Positions 1 through 8,138 of a stretch of 43,046 bases of DNA are shown in pieces (the first letter of the stretch is position 1; each line of letters begins with the position of its first letter). The notes under the pieces are model-generated. The model made no database searches. It saw only the letters and a program-made list of their open reading frames with translations, and was not told the DNA's origin. The stretch is from Alistipes sp. (GTDB lineage Bacteria > Bacteroidota > Bacteroidia > Bacteroidales > Rikenellaceae). The translations under genes and the position numbers were made by a program. Location: assembly GCA_017501625.1 (NCBI GenBank), contig JAFVWO010000075.1, forward strand, positions 1 to 43,046, written 5' to 3'.

Positions 1-648
1 GAATTTAACCCAAGTGCGGCGGTTGTCGGCATTGATGAAGCTATATGTGTGGCTGCCAAAACCATGCATGTGGCGGAACGAGTAGGGGATACCACGCGGT
101 GACATCGTGATAGTCACCTGATGCAGAGCCTCGGGCAGCAGAGTCCAAAAATCCCAGTTGCTGTTTGCCGAACGCATACCCGTTCGTGGGTCGCGCTTTA
201 TGGCGTGGTTGAGGTCGGGGAACTTCAAGGGGTCGCGCAGAAAGAATACGGGCGTGTTGTTACCCACTAAATCCCAGTTGCCCGTGTCGGTGTAGAACTT
301 CATCGCAAAGCCGCGAATGTCGCGCTCGGCGTCGGCAGCACCACGCTCACCCGCCACGGTTGAGAAACGGACAAAACAGTCGGTTTTCTTGCCTACCTCG
401 GAGAAAATCGAGGCGCGCGTGTACTTGGAAATGTCGTGCGTAACGGTGAATGTGCCATACGCACCCGAGCCCTTGGCATGCATACGCCTTTCGGGGATTA
501 CCTCGCGGTCGAAGTGTGCCAACTTCTCCGTGAGCCACGGATCTTGAAGCGTTACGGGGCCACGCACACCTGCAGTCTGTGTGTTCTGATTGTCGGCAAT
601 GGGACGGCCATTTTCAGCCGTGAGATGTTTCTTATCATTCTGTTTCAT
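1..648 (-). CDS. katA: Catalase, N-terminal part (gene runs off the window start)
   Basis: The 216 visible residues read as a clade-3 heme catalase, which splits hydrogen peroxide into water and oxygen in the cytoplasm. The start ATG lies at 646-648, followed by a run near residue 13 ([11 protein letters not shown]) typical of Bacteroides catalases. The distal heme His is His57 in the [14 protein letters not shown] segment, and the conserved Asn is in [14 protein letters not shown]. The reading frame is still open at base 1, in the NRRTWVKF segment, so roughly the last 55-60 % of the protein (heme Tyr ligand included) is outside the window. There is no signal peptide. The gene points away from the decarboxylase operon and is separated from it by that operon's terminator. 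Recognition is by motif memory and is very secure. Confidence 0.96.
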   Translation of the reverse strand, partial: MKQNDKKHLTAENGRPIADNQNTQTAGVRGPVTLQDPWLTEKLAHFDREVIPERRMHAKGSGAYGTFTVTHDISKYTRASIFSEVGKKTDCFVRFSTVAGERGAADAERDIRGFAMKFYTDTGNWDLVGNNTPVFFLRDPLKFPDLNHAIKRDPRTGMRSANSNWDFWTLLPEALHQVTITMSPRGIPYSFRHMHGFGSHTYSFINADNRRTWVKF

Positions 649-801
649 AGTGGAAATTATAAGTATCTAACTTTAATTTCCCAAAATTGTGCCAAAAAGA
701 ATAGAAATAAAGGAAGTAATAATCTGAGATATATCGCACTCAGCATATTTGAGCCGATTAGCACCATTCGTATCTGCACACCTAATACACAATAAGAGGA
801 T
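649..801. other. Catalase upstream region
   Basis: AT-rich stretch between the catalase start and the terminator of the decarboxylase operon. It must contain the catalase promoter (minus strand), but no clean TAnnTTTG box is visible. No gene or convincing peroxide-regulator operator could be recognised. Confidence 0.4.
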
Positions 802-845
802 GAAAAAAGTAATGATGCAAAAAGCGGCGCTTTTTGCATCATTAC
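802..845 (-). terminator. Rho-independent terminator of the mmd operon
   Basis: Perfect 17-bp stem (809-825 with 829-845) and a 3-base loop. Read on the minus strand it is followed by six T residues (complement of 803-808). It lies 23 bases past the mmdB stop codon, so it ends the epimerase/decarboxylase operon before the catalase gene. Confidence 0.93.
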
Positions 846-868
846 TCTCTTTATCAATCGCCCAATTA

Positions 869-2314
869 TTACATAGGCAAGAATGCGAGCAGAATACCTG
901 CAGCAACTGCCGAACCGATAACGCCTGCCACATTGGGACCCATGGCGTGCATCAACAAGAAGTTGCCGGGGTTATACTGCTGACCTACCGTCTGCGATAC
1001 GCGGGCAGCCATAGGCACTGCCGACACACCGGCAGAGCCGATAAGCGGATTAATCTTCTCCTTAGAGAAGAGGTTCATAATCTTCGCAAGGATTACGCCC
1101 GATGCCGAGCCAAACGAGAAGGCAACAACACCGAGAACCAAGATGCCAATAGTATCAAGGTTTAAAAAGTTCTCAGCCGTAGCCGTAGCACCCACAGAGA
1201 TACCGAGGAAGATGGTCACAATGTTCATCAACTCGTTCTGTACGGTCTTCGACAAACGCTCCGTAACGCCACACTCCTTCATAAAGTTACCGAACATCAA
1301 GCAACCGATAAGCGGTGCTGCCGAGGGAAGAAGAACGGCAATGATAACGGTGATAACGATGGGGAAGATAATCTTCTCGCGCTGCGACACGGTGCGAAGC
1401 TGCTTCATCTCAATCTTACGCTCCTTCTCCGTTGTCAACAGCTTCATGATAGGAGGCTGGATAACGGGAACGAGTGCCATATACGAATATGCGGCAACAG
1501 CGATGGGACCCAACAAGTGGGGAGCAAGCTTCGACGTGAGGTAGATAGCCGTAGGACCATCAGCACCACCGATGATACCGATAGAACCAGACTCCCAATA
1601 GTTGAAGCCCAAGGCCAACGCTCCGAGGAACGTAGCAAAGATACCAATCTGAGCAGCAGCACCCAACAACAAGCTCTTAGGGTTAGCAATCAGCGGACCG
1701 AAGTCGGTCATGGCACCAACGCCTACGAAAATCAAGCAGGGGTAGATACCGAGCTTAACACCCAAGTAGAGGTAGTCCAACAGACCTGCCGAGCCAAGGG
1801 CGAAGTTAGACCAATGCACATGGCCATCGGCAAAGAACTCCGCATGGTACATACCTGCACCCGGGAGGTTTGTGAGCAACATACCAAAGGCGATAGGCAT
1901 CAACAACAACGGCTCGAACTTTTTAACGATAGCCAAGTAGAGCAACACGAATGAGATAAGGAGCATCACAGCATAGCGCCAACCACCCTCCATGGCAAAG
2001 CCCGGGTGTGCCTCGTCACCAGTGATAGCCGACTGATATACGAAGTTCTCGATAGCGTTGGAGATGCTAAACTTATCGTCGATAGCCGAGTTATCGCGGT
2101 CCTGTGAGCCGTGAACGGGCTCAGCAACAGCCTCTGCCTCGACCTCGGCGAGCGCCTCAGCCTCAGCAACAACGGGCTCGGCAGCAAGCTCTTCAACAGC
2201 AACCTGCTCAAGCTGCGCCACGTCCGTAGCGACCTCAGCATCCTGCGCCATAGCGGGCACAGCAAGCATCACAGCAGCTACGAGCAACGAAAAATAGATT
2301 TTCAGACTCTTCAT
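869..2314 (-). CDS. mmdB: Sodium-translocating decarboxylase beta subunit (MmdB/OadB family)
   Basis: Integral membrane beta subunit of a biotin-dependent, Na+-pumping decarboxylase. It removes CO2 from carboxybiotin and exports Na+. From about residue 105 the protein is a typical OadB/GcdB polytopic domain with many hydrophobic helices and the signature segments [21 protein letters not shown] and [12 protein letters not shown], ending near residue 481. The first 100 residues are odd: a clear signal-peptide-like start ([24 protein letters not shown]) followed by about 45 residues of almost pure Ala/Glu/Val, then a linker. OadB proteins are usually about 370-430 residues and lack this. It is the last gene of the mmd operon, 26 bp after mmdC. 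Substrate assignment to methylmalonyl-CoA rests on the neighbouring mce and mmdA. Confidence 0.95.
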   Translation of the reverse strand: MKSLKIYFSLLVAAVMLAVPAMAQDAEVATDVAQLEQVAVEELAAEPVVAEAEALAEVEAEAVAEPVHGSQDRDNSAIDDKFSISNAIENFVYQSAITGDEAHPGFAMEGGWRYAVMLLISFVLLYLAIVKKFEPLLLMPIAFGMLLTNLPGAGMYHAEFFADGHVHWSNFALGSAGLLDYLYLGVKLGIYPCLIFVGVGAMTDFGPLIANPKSLLLGAAAQIGIFATFLGALALGFNYWESGSIGIIGGADGPTAIYLTSKLAPHLLGPIAVAAYSYMALVPVIQPPIMKLLTTEKERKIEMKQLRTVSQREKIIFPIVITVIIAVLLPSAAPLIGCLMFGNFMKECGVTERLSKTVQNELMNIVTIFLGISVGATATAENFLNLDTIGILVLGVVAFSFGSASGVILAKIMNLFSKEKINPLIGSAGVSAVPMAARVSQTVGQQYNPGNFLLMHAMGPNVAGVIGSAVAAGILLAFLPM

Positions 2315-2340
2315 AATTAGAACTAATTTAAAGAGTTACA

Positions 2341-2766
2341 CTACTCAAGGTCAACAAGAGCCTCGCCCTGCTGTACGGCCTTACCCTCGGTAACGTAGAT
2401 CTTCTTCACGGTACCGGCTGCGGGTGCCATAACCTCGTTCTCCATCTTCATGGCCTCGATGGTAAGAAGGATATCACCAGCCTTAACAGCCTGACCCTCC
2501 GCAACCTTAATCTTAGAGACACTGCCGGGCAGCGGCGACTTGATAGAGCCTGCATTACCGGTAATCTTCTGCTCGGGCTCAACGAAATCACCACCCGTAG
2601 ATGAAGGCTTAACAGCAGCAATCTTAGGCGATACGATAGCCTCCTCCTTCTCAATCTGAACGGTATAGCTCTTACCATTCAGCTCAACACGCGCGGTGTT
2701 GCGCTCTGTCTCCTCAACGATGGCCTCGTAGCCCTTACCGTTAATATTGAACTTAAACTTTTGCAT
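2341..2766 (-). CDS. mmdC: Biotin carboxyl carrier subunit (gamma) of methylmalonyl-CoA decarboxylase
   Basis: A 141-residue biotinyl protein. The C-terminal half (about residues 70-141) is a biotinyl/lipoyl domain with the canonical EAMKMENEV motif; Lys107 is the expected biotinylation site. The N-terminal part (MQKFKFNINGKGYEAIVEE) resembles the corresponding part of other Bacteroidetes carrier subunits, joined by a flexible Ser/Gly/Glu linker. It ferries CO2 from the MmdA carboxyltransferase to the MmdB membrane pump. It sits between mmdD and mmdB, with short gaps, in the same direction. Biotin carboxylase is absent nearby, which fits a decarboxylase rather than an ATP-driven carboxylase. 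Confidence 0.95.
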   Translation of the reverse strand: MQKFKFNINGKGYEAIVEETERNTARVELNGKSYTVQIEKEEAIVSPKIAAVKPSSTGGDFVEPEQKITGNAGSIKSPLPGSVSKIKVAEGQAVKAGDILLTIEAMKMENEVMAPAAGTVKKIYVTEGKAVQQGEALVDLE

Positions 2767-2837
2767 GATTCGAATTTGTTTTTTTAAGAAGCTGTATAGC
2801 TTTTCTTCGTTTAATGTTTAGATGTTAAACCAGCATC

Positions 2838-3161
2838 TTACTTAAGGTTCTTTGAAATGTTACGCACCTGCCATGCCGAAACATCGTGGTTCTGGCGGAA
2901 GGTAAGCACGTCACTCTCCTCATCGTGGCGATTGAAGAAGAGGTTGACAGCCACGGCAATGGCTGCAACCTCCTCGTCAGTAATATCGTCAGATGATGCT
3001 CCCACAGGGGCTGATGCAACAACTGCAACCTTCTTCTCACGGAAGATAACACCGAAGAGCTTCAAGATGAAGATAAGAAGGACGAGCACAGTAAACACCA
3101 ACATGATGCTCACAAGTGCCATCAGCGATGCATTAATCCAATTTGTTGCAAGAATCATCAT
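2838..3161 (-). CDS. mmdD: OadG-family small membrane subunit (delta) of the decarboxylase
   Basis: A 107-residue protein with one N-terminal transmembrane helix (about residues 13-40, ALVSIMLVFTVLVLLIFIL) and a soluble acidic tail containing DDITDEEVAAIAVAVNLF, the usual OadG-family signature. The family holds the soluble carboxyltransferase and carrier onto the membrane beta subunit and stabilises the complex. It lies 25 bp after mmdA and 71 bp before mmdC. The tail end (HDVSAWQVRNISKNLK) resembles the end seen in many Bacteroidetes OadG proteins (W-x-x-x-x-R). Identification is good for the family; the name mmdD follows from the operon. Confidence 0.88.
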   Translation of the reverse strand: MMILATNWINASLMALVSIMLVFTVLVLLIFILKLFGVIFREKKVAVVASAPVGASSDDITDEEVAAIAVAVNLFFNRHDEESDVLTFRQNHDVSAWQVRNISKNLK

Positions 3162-3186
3162 AACTTATACTTATTATTTATTATGA

Positions 3187-4749
3187 CTACAACGGGATGT
3201 TGTTGTGACGCTTAGCGGGGTTCTCCAAACGCTTGTTGCGCAACGACTCCAAAGCACGAATCACGCGGAAACGAGTGTTGCGAGGCTCGATAACATCGTC
3301 GATATAGCCGTAGCGTGCTGCGTTGTAGGGGTTAGAGAACTTATCGCGGTACTCCTGCTCCTTCTCGGCAACGAACTTAGCCTTATCCTCCTTGTTCTCG
3401 AAGGCAGACAAAGCCTTAGCGTGCAATACCTCAACGGCACCACTTGCACCCATAACGGCAATCTCCGCTGTAGGCCATGCGTAGTTGACATCACCGCGGA
3501 TGTGCTTAGACGACATCACGATGTAAGCACCACCGTATGCCTTACGCAACGTAACAGTAATCTTGGGAACAGTAGCCTCGCAGTATGCGAACAAGAGCTT
3601 AGCACCGTGTGTGATAACACCACCATACTCCTGAGCCGTACCGGGCAAGAAGCCGGGAACGTCTACCAACGTCACCAAAGGAATGTTGAAGGCATCGCAG
3701 AAACGCACGAAACGTGCGGCCTTACGGCTGGCGTTGATATCCAATACACCGGCCATGAACTTAGGCTGGTTGGCGATGATACCCACGCTCTGACCGTTGA
3801 AACGAGCAAAGCCCGTGATGATGTTCTTAGCGTATGCAGCCGCAGACTCCAAGAACTCGCCATTATCAACGATAGCCTTGATAACCTCCATCATATCGTA
3901 AGGCTTGTTGGGGTTATCGGGGATAATATCATTCAAAATATCCTCCTTACGAGCGATGTCGTCGGTGCAAGGCTGGTCGGGAACGAGTGCCGTGTAGTTC
4001 TGAGGCATATACGAGAGAAGGTCGCGAATAAGCTTGATACCCTCCTCCTCAGAGTCAACAGCGAATTGAGCAACACCCGACTTTGTTGTGTGCATATTAG
4101 CACCACCCAACTGCTCCTGTGTAACATCCTCACCTGTAACGGTCTTAACAACCTTCGGGCCGGTAAGGAACATGTTAGATGTCTCGCGGCGCATGATAAT
4201 GAAGTCGGTCAACGCGGGCGAGTACACAGCACCACCTGCGCAGGGACCAAAGATAGCCGAAATCTGGGGGATAACACCCGAAGCCATCACGTTGCGCTGG
4301 AAGATGTTTGCGTAGCCTGCAAGAGCGTTCACACCCTCCTGAATACGAGCACCACCCGAGTCGTTCAAGCCGATGCAGGGAGCACCATTGCGAACAGCCA
4401 TATCCATCACCTTGCAAATCTTGTCAGCCAAAGAGATTGACAACGAACCAGCAGTCACGGTGAAGTCCTGAGCAAATACGTATACCAAACGTCCTGCGAT
4501 GGTACCATAACCCGTAACAACGCCATCACCAAAGGTGTGCTTGGCATCCATACCGAAGTCGTAGCAACGGTGTGTTACGAACATATCGAACTCCTCGAAG
4601 CTACCCTCGTCCAACAACATGGCGATACGCTCGCGTGCTGTGTACTTACCCTTCTCGTGCTGCTTGTCGATTGCCTTCTGGCCACCACCCATGCGTGCTG
4701 TTTGGCGGTTGTCCATCAATTTCTCAATCGCTTTCTGAATTTCACTCAT
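3187..4749 (-). CDS. mmdA: Methylmalonyl-CoA decarboxylase alpha subunit (acyl-CoA carboxyltransferase)
   Basis: A 520-residue cytoplasmic carboxyltransferase with the full-length crotonase-fold double domain. It moves the carboxyl group from (S)-methylmalonyl-CoA to the biotin on MmdC, releasing propionyl-CoA. Visible family signatures are [18 protein letters not shown] and [16 protein letters not shown] in the N-terminal half, and [37 protein letters not shown] and [10 protein letters not shown] in the C-terminal half, including the Gly-Gly oxyanion holes. The ending (KRHNNIPL) is the usual KHGNIPL-type tail. It lies 207 bp after the epimerase gene and is followed by mmdD. A propionyl-CoA carboxylase beta subunit is the alternative; the OadB/OadG partners favour the decarboxylase. 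Confidence 0.95.
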   Translation of the reverse strand: MSEIQKAIEKLMDNRQTARMGGGQKAIDKQHEKGKYTARERIAMLLDEGSFEEFDMFVTHRCYDFGMDAKHTFGDGVVTGYGTIAGRLVYVFAQDFTVTAGSLSISLADKICKVMDMAVRNGAPCIGLNDSGGARIQEGVNALAGYANIFQRNVMASGVIPQISAIFGPCAGGAVYSPALTDFIIMRRETSNMFLTGPKVVKTVTGEDVTQEQLGGANMHTTKSGVAQFAVDSEEEGIKLIRDLLSYMPQNYTALVPDQPCTDDIARKEDILNDIIPDNPNKPYDMMEVIKAIVDNGEFLESAAAYAKNIITGFARFNGQSVGIIANQPKFMAGVLDINASRKAARFVRFCDAFNIPLVTLVDVPGFLPGTAQEYGGVITHGAKLLFAYCEATVPKITVTLRKAYGGAYIVMSSKHIRGDVNYAWPTAEIAVMGASGAVEVLHAKALSAFENKEDKAKFVAEKEQEYRDKFSNPYNAARYGYIDDVIEPRNTRFRVIRALESLRNKRLENPAKRHNNIPL

Positions 4750-4956
4750 AGTGTTTTCTATTTTTTATACAATTAGTTTCTTTTTCAAAATAACCGGCCT
4801 ACCCTACTTAGGGTTTTGCCCAAAGATTTTAGGTTGTCAAATAAGTGATATAATTTGAGTCTGTTTTAGGCGCGCGAAAATTCAAAAAAACCGCATTTTA
4901 CTCTTCGTAAATGAGGATTTTGAGAATGAGTGCAACGCCCAAACAACCAAATCAGA
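4750..4956. other. Gap between epimerase and mmdA genes
   Basis: A 207-bp stretch between two co-directional minus-strand genes. It holds a short palindrome (ACCCTACTTAGGGT, 4801-4814). A near-match to the -7 box on the minus strand (AATCTTTG, complement of 4820-4827) lies beside it, so mmdA may have its own promoter. Nothing else is recognisable. Confidence 0.4.
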
Positions 4957-5367
4957 TTACTTATTCTTATTCTCGCAAAGCTCTGTGAGGATGCCCTGTG
5001 TTGACTTAGGGTGAAGGAAGGCGATGGTAAGACCCTCAGCACCCTTGCGAGGAGTCTTATCGATGAGGCGGATACCGTGAGCCTCAGCGTCAGCCAACTG
5101 CTCCTCGATATTCTCGCATGCCAAAGCCATATGGTGGATACCAACGCCCTTGTTCTCGATATACTTAGCGATAGTTGACTCGGGAGATGTGGGCTCCAAG
5201 AGCTCAATCTTAGTCTGACCAAGCATGAAGAATGCGGTCTTAACCTTCTGGTCAGCCACCTCCTCGATGGCGTAACACTTCAAACCCAAGACGTTCTCCC
5301 AGTAAGGAATGGCCTCCTCCAAGCTGTTTACGGCAATGCCGAGATGCTCAATGTGCGATACTTTCAT
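4957..5367 (-). CDS. mce: Methylmalonyl-CoA epimerase
   Basis: A 136-residue VOC-superfamily (glyoxalase-fold) enzyme that interconverts (R)- and (S)-methylmalonyl-CoA between the B12-dependent mutase and the decarboxylase. Length matches the family. Expected metal ligands are visible: His8 (IEHLGIAV), a Glu near residue 55 (KIELLEPT), His79 (GIHHMALAC) and Glu129 (GILTELCE). It is the first gene of the mmd operon, with a Bacteroidetes promoter box 78-85 bases upstream and a dyad just beyond that. Together with MeaB across the divergent spacer, it shows that this locus is devoted to succinate-to-propionate conversion. Confidence 0.95.
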   Translation of the reverse strand: MKVSHIEHLGIAVNSLEEAIPYWENVLGLKCYAIEEVADQKVKTAFFMLGQTKIELLEPTSPESTIAKYIENKGVGIHHMALACENIEEQLADAEAHGIRLIDKTPRKGAEGLTIAFLHPKSTQGILTELCENKNK

Positions 5368-5444
5368 AGCATTTAGTTTTTATAAAGTTTAACTTAATAT
5401 TTTTTTATTGCTGTCCTTTCAATTTTGAATCCACAAAAATCACC

Positions 5445-5452
5445 CAAAGGTA
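5445..5452 (-). promoter_or_regulatory. -7 box of the mce-mmd promoter
   Basis: Minus-strand TACCTTTG, an exact TAnnTTTG match, 78 bases upstream of the mce ATG. No good -33 TTTG is at the expected distance; the perfect dyad at 5470-5486 takes that place. Confidence 0.75.
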
Positions 5453-5469
5453 CTTCTTCTTTTTGAAAC

Positions 5470-5486
5470 GACGAAATATTTTCGTC
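5470..5486. promoter_or_regulatory. Dyad operator candidate upstream of the mce promoter
   Basis: Perfect inverted repeat GACGAAA-N3-TTTCGTC, flanked further out by an imperfect TTTTGAAA/TTTCAAAA pair. It covers about the -25 to -41 zone of the mce promoter, where an activator or repressor would bind. No regulator is identified. Confidence 0.55.
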
Positions 5487-5577
5487 TCTTTTTTCAAAAT
5501 ATTTTGCACACCGACAACTAAAAGTTGTATCTGCGGCAGAAAGTGACGCTCACGACAAAAAAAAGTAAGCGCAGAGA

Positions 5578-5607
5578 TTGATTATTGAGGAATTTTCGCT
5601 ACCTTCG
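5578..5607 (+). promoter_or_regulatory. Promoter of the thioredoxin-like gene
   Basis: TTG (5578-5580), 19 bases, then TACCTTCG (5600-5607), one base off the TAnnTTTG consensus. Transcription would start near 5613, which rules out the upstream in-frame start at 5578 and supports the ATG at 5629. Confidence 0.6.
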
Positions 5608-5628
5608 CATAATAATCTGTATACCGAA

Positions 5629-6090
5629 ATGAGACACATACTTACGATACTCGCTTTCGTTTGGGTCGTGGCCGTGGAGGCAGATGCCCAAAACATACGC
5701 CTCGGCGACCGCCTACCCGACATACCGTTGAGCAACGAGCTGGATGTGGCGTATAAGGATTACGTATGCCTGACATTCATCAACACCGCGAGCACACCTT
5801 GCCTCACGGCGATAGAGAACATTGTAGGTATCGTCAAGGAGCATACCCCAAACATGGAGCTCGTCTTCGTCTGTAACCAAGCACCCGGGTGCGAGCAGGA
5901 TATTGCCCACCTCACCGAGGATATAAAACACACCATGGCATACGACAGCGAGGGCCGCATATTCAAGGCCTTGGGCATAGAATATGTACCCTACATGGTG
6001 ATATATAGCACTAAGCGCAACCGTGTGGAGTGGTTTGGCTCCATGCGACAGCTAAGCGAGAGCACCATAAAACAGATTATCAAAAAATAA
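5629..6090 (+). CDS. Secreted thioredoxin-fold protein without a CXXC motif
   Basis: A 153-residue protein with a signal peptide (about residues 1-20, ending in EADAQ) and a thioredoxin/AhpC-like fold: LPDIPLSNEL entry strand, a CLTFINTASTPC segment where TlpA-type proteins have their WCxxC, and a C-terminal PYMVIYSTKRNRVEWFG cis-Pro-like region. Only the second Cys of the motif remains (TPC), so it is unlikely to be an ordinary dithiol oxidoreductase. Two other cysteines (VFVCNQAPGC) are close together and could form a disulfide. The start at 5629 is chosen because a promoter box lies just before it. It precedes meaB by 18 bp. Function unknown. Confidence 0.8.
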   Translation: MRHILTILAFVWVVAVEADAQNIRLGDRLPDIPLSNELDVAYKDYVCLTFINTASTPCLTAIENIVGIVKEHTPNMELVFVCNQAPGCEQDIAHLTEDIKHTMAYDSEGRIFKALGIEYVPYMVIYSTKRNRVEWFGSMRQLSESTIKQIIKK

Positions 6091-6108
6091 GCATAAACGA
6101 CCGATATT

Positions 6109-7215
6109 ATGTCATTTACGAAGATAGAACACTACGAAAAAGAGTACCTCGACACGCACCACGACAGTGCCCTCAACGTCACCGAGGGTGTCGAGGACAA
6201 GCCCGTTGTAAACCCCTATTTCGTGCGCCGTAAACGCCGTGTGATGACCACCGACGAGTATGTCGAGGGCATCCTCGCGGGCAATATCACGATACTTGCG
6301 CAGGCCATCACCCTCATCGAGAGTAACAACCCTACGCACTATGCTCAGACACAGGAGATTATCGAGCGCTGTCTACCTCACTCGGGGCGCTCCGTGCGTA
6401 TCGGCATCACGGGTGTCCCGGGCGCCGGCAAGTCGAGCTTCATCGAGGCCGTAGGCAACATGGTTACGTCGTACAATCACAAGCTCGCAGTCTTGGCTAT
6501 CGACCCCTCATCGGAGCGTAGCGGCGGCTCTATCCTTGGCGATAAGACCCGCATGGAGAGTATATGCCACAACCCCAACATCTTTGTGCGCCCCTCACCT
6601 TCGGCAGGGTCGCTCGGTGGCGTGGCACGCAAGACACGCGAGACGATAGTTTTGTGCGAGGCTGCGGGATACGATGTCATCTTCATCGAGACCGTGGGTG
6701 TAGGTCAGTCGGAGACTGCGGTACACTCTATGGTGGACATGTTCATGATGCTTCAGATTTCGGGTGCCGGTGATGAACTTCAGGGCATCAAGCGCGGTAT
6801 TATGGAGATGGCCGACATGATGGTCATCACGAAGGCCGATGGCGAGAATATCAAGAAGGCGGAACTCGCCAAGGCGCAGTATCAGGGTGCTTTACACCTC
6901 TTCCCCCTCCCCGACTCGGAGTGGCGACCCAAGGTATACACCTGCTCGTCGCTCGAAGGCACAGGATTGGAGGAGGTATGGCAGGGCGTGGAGCAGTATC
7001 TGCAACATATCGAGCTCAACGGCTACTTCACCTCGAACCGCAACCGCCAGAATAAGTATTGGATGTACGAGACGATAAACGAGACACTCAAGTCGAGCTT
7101 CTATAACAACCCCGAGATTGAGGCTAAGATGGCCGAGGTCGAGCAACGTGTATTGGAGGCCAAGCTATCGTCGTTCATCGCAGCCAAAGAGCTCTTAGAT
7201 ATATACTTTAAGTAG
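6109..7215 (+). CDS. meaB: Methylmalonyl-CoA mutase-associated GTPase MeaB
   Basis: A 368-residue G3E-family P-loop GTPase (MeaB/ArgK) that protects and reloads the B12-dependent methylmalonyl-CoA mutase. The Walker A motif GVPGAGKSS is at residues 102-110. It is followed by AIDPSSERSGGSILGDKTRM, DVIFIETVGVGQSE (Walker B region) and VITKADGEN, which provides the guanine-specificity (NKxD-like) site. Length is slightly longer than E. coli ArgK because of a 90-residue N-terminal helical part. It is divergent from the mce-mmd operon; the mutase genes themselves are not in the window. The 18-bp gap to the thioredoxin-like gene suggests co-transcription. Confidence 0.95.
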   Translation: MSFTKIEHYEKEYLDTHHDSALNVTEGVEDKPVVNPYFVRRKRRVMTTDEYVEGILAGNITILAQAITLIESNNPTHYAQTQEIIERCLPHSGRSVRIGITGVPGAGKSSFIEAVGNMVTSYNHKLAVLAIDPSSERSGGSILGDKTRMESICHNPNIFVRPSPSAGSLGGVARKTRETIVLCEAAGYDVIFIETVGVGQSETAVHSMVDMFMMLQISGAGDELQGIKRGIMEMADMMVITKADGENIKKAELAKAQYQGALHLFPLPDSEWRPKVYTCSSLEGTGLEEVWQGVEQYLQHIELNGYFTSNRNRQNKYWMYETINETLKSSFYNNPEIEAKMAEVEQRVLEAKLSSFIAAKELLDIYFK

Positions 7216-7273
7216 AGATTTATCGCAAGCAAATATAATACTGTTTCTACACAAATAACATCTACCACACTCA

Positions 7274-7301
7274 TTGCGGGTTACGTTTTTGTAACCCGCA
7301 A
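7274..7301. repeat. Palindromic repeat, copy 1
   Basis: Perfect inverted repeat with 11-bp arms (TTGCGGGTTAC / GTAACCCGCAA) around a 6-base GTTTTT loop, 58 bases after meaB and 30 bases before the small HTH gene. It could also act as the meaB terminator. The same sequence recurs at 7704, 7816 and 7891. Confidence 0.85.
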
Positions 7302-7331
7302 ATTATAGGTAAGCGCACCATATAACACTTT

Positions 7332-7553
7332 ATGTCAATGAATAAATACCCTATCGACGGAAATGTATTAGCTCCGCTTTTCAAGCGTTTTCCGGAACTA
7401 AATGTTCAACAAATAGCCATTGGCATGGGTATCAACCCTGCGCTAATGCGCCAATATGTTGGTGGAAAGAAACATCCATCTATTGACCGTCTTTTAGATA
7501 TCGAGAACTATCTACACGAATTAGGAGCCGAACTCCAGAAAATCAAACTGTAA
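7332..7553 (+). CDS. Small HTH protein resembling the C-terminal domain of HicB antitoxins
   Basis: A 73-residue protein with an XRE-like helix-turn-helix (about residues 24-60: NVQQIAIGMGINPALMRQYV, then a GGKKHPSIDRL loop). The order, and the ending ELGAELQKIKL, resemble the DNA-binding C-terminal half of Bacteroides HicB-type antitoxins. The RNase-H-like N-terminal half and any HicA toxin are missing: the 116 bases upstream hold only a palindrome. It may therefore be a stand-alone regulator or a remnant. It lies inside a cluster of GCGGGTTAC palindromes, which are natural candidates for its binding sites. The start could also be at 7338. Function inferred only from fold. Confidence 0.7.
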   Translation: MSMNKYPIDGNVLAPLFKRFPELNVQQIAIGMGINPALMRQYVGGKKHPSIDRLLDIENYLHELGAELQKIKL

Positions 7554-8138
7554 AGGTCAATGGTTGATAAATCGGCTGTAACTCTACAATCATCATCCCT
7601 ATATTTGACAAGAGAAGGAAACTCCCACTGTGGTGCAAAAATGCAATCCATAGCAGTAGTGTCGTCATCAACCCACGTTAATGAAACAACAAATTCTCAT
7701 CCATTGCGGGTTACATTTTTGTAACCCACAAACGTAGTAACGACGCTTACCCAAAAGGGGCAACATTCTTGTATGACATTCGGGGCACGTTACGACAAAA
7801 TGATAACATCCATCATCACGGGTTACAAAAATGTAACCCGCAAGCATGGTGAAAGGGAACAACGAAGTGGTAAGCAATAACCCATCTCTTTTGCGGGTTA
7901 CAAAAATGTAACCCGCATACATAAGTAGGACATCAGCATCACACAAGCATAGCAGCGACAACCGCATTAATTATTGGTTACATTTTTGCAGTCCATAATC
8001 ATAAACACATAAAAACAATACATTACATTTGAAGATACTAATTAGTAATGATTGTAGTATATATGTAATACACCGCTTACTTAATGTAAATCTACAACCA
8101 CATAAAACTTTTTGGTATTAGGTCAATATCATCCTTCC
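7554..8138. repeat. Intergenic region with clustered palindromes
   Basis: 585 bp with no credible gene. It contains three more copies of the GCGGGTTAC palindrome: 7704-7731 (one arm mismatch, loop ATTTTT), 7816-7843 and 7891-7918 (loop AAAAAT, i.e. reversed orientation). A decayed half-copy lies near 7974-7990, and a shorter TGCAAAAATGCA palindrome near 7634. Alternating orientation is like REP/BIME elements. The last 150 bp are AT-rich and featureless. Confidence 0.8.

Noticed and set aside
436-795. 119-codon plus-strand frame opposite the catalase start
   Set aside because: Antisense to the conserved catalase N-terminus; no homology or promoter.
3205-4440. 411-codon open frame antisense to mmdA
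   Set aside because: It is the reverse frame of a strongly conserved gene, has no family features and is explained by biased codon use.
7274-7918. Possible CRISPR array
   Set aside because: Only four repeats with unequal spacing (430, 112 and 75 bases) and alternating orientation, no cas genes; better described as dispersed palindromes.
7668-7967. 99-codon minus-strand frame with repeated GYIFVTR and a Cys-x-x-Cys
   Set aside because: The repeated peptide comes from translating the GCGGGTTAC palindromes; no family resemblance, promoter or sensible composition.
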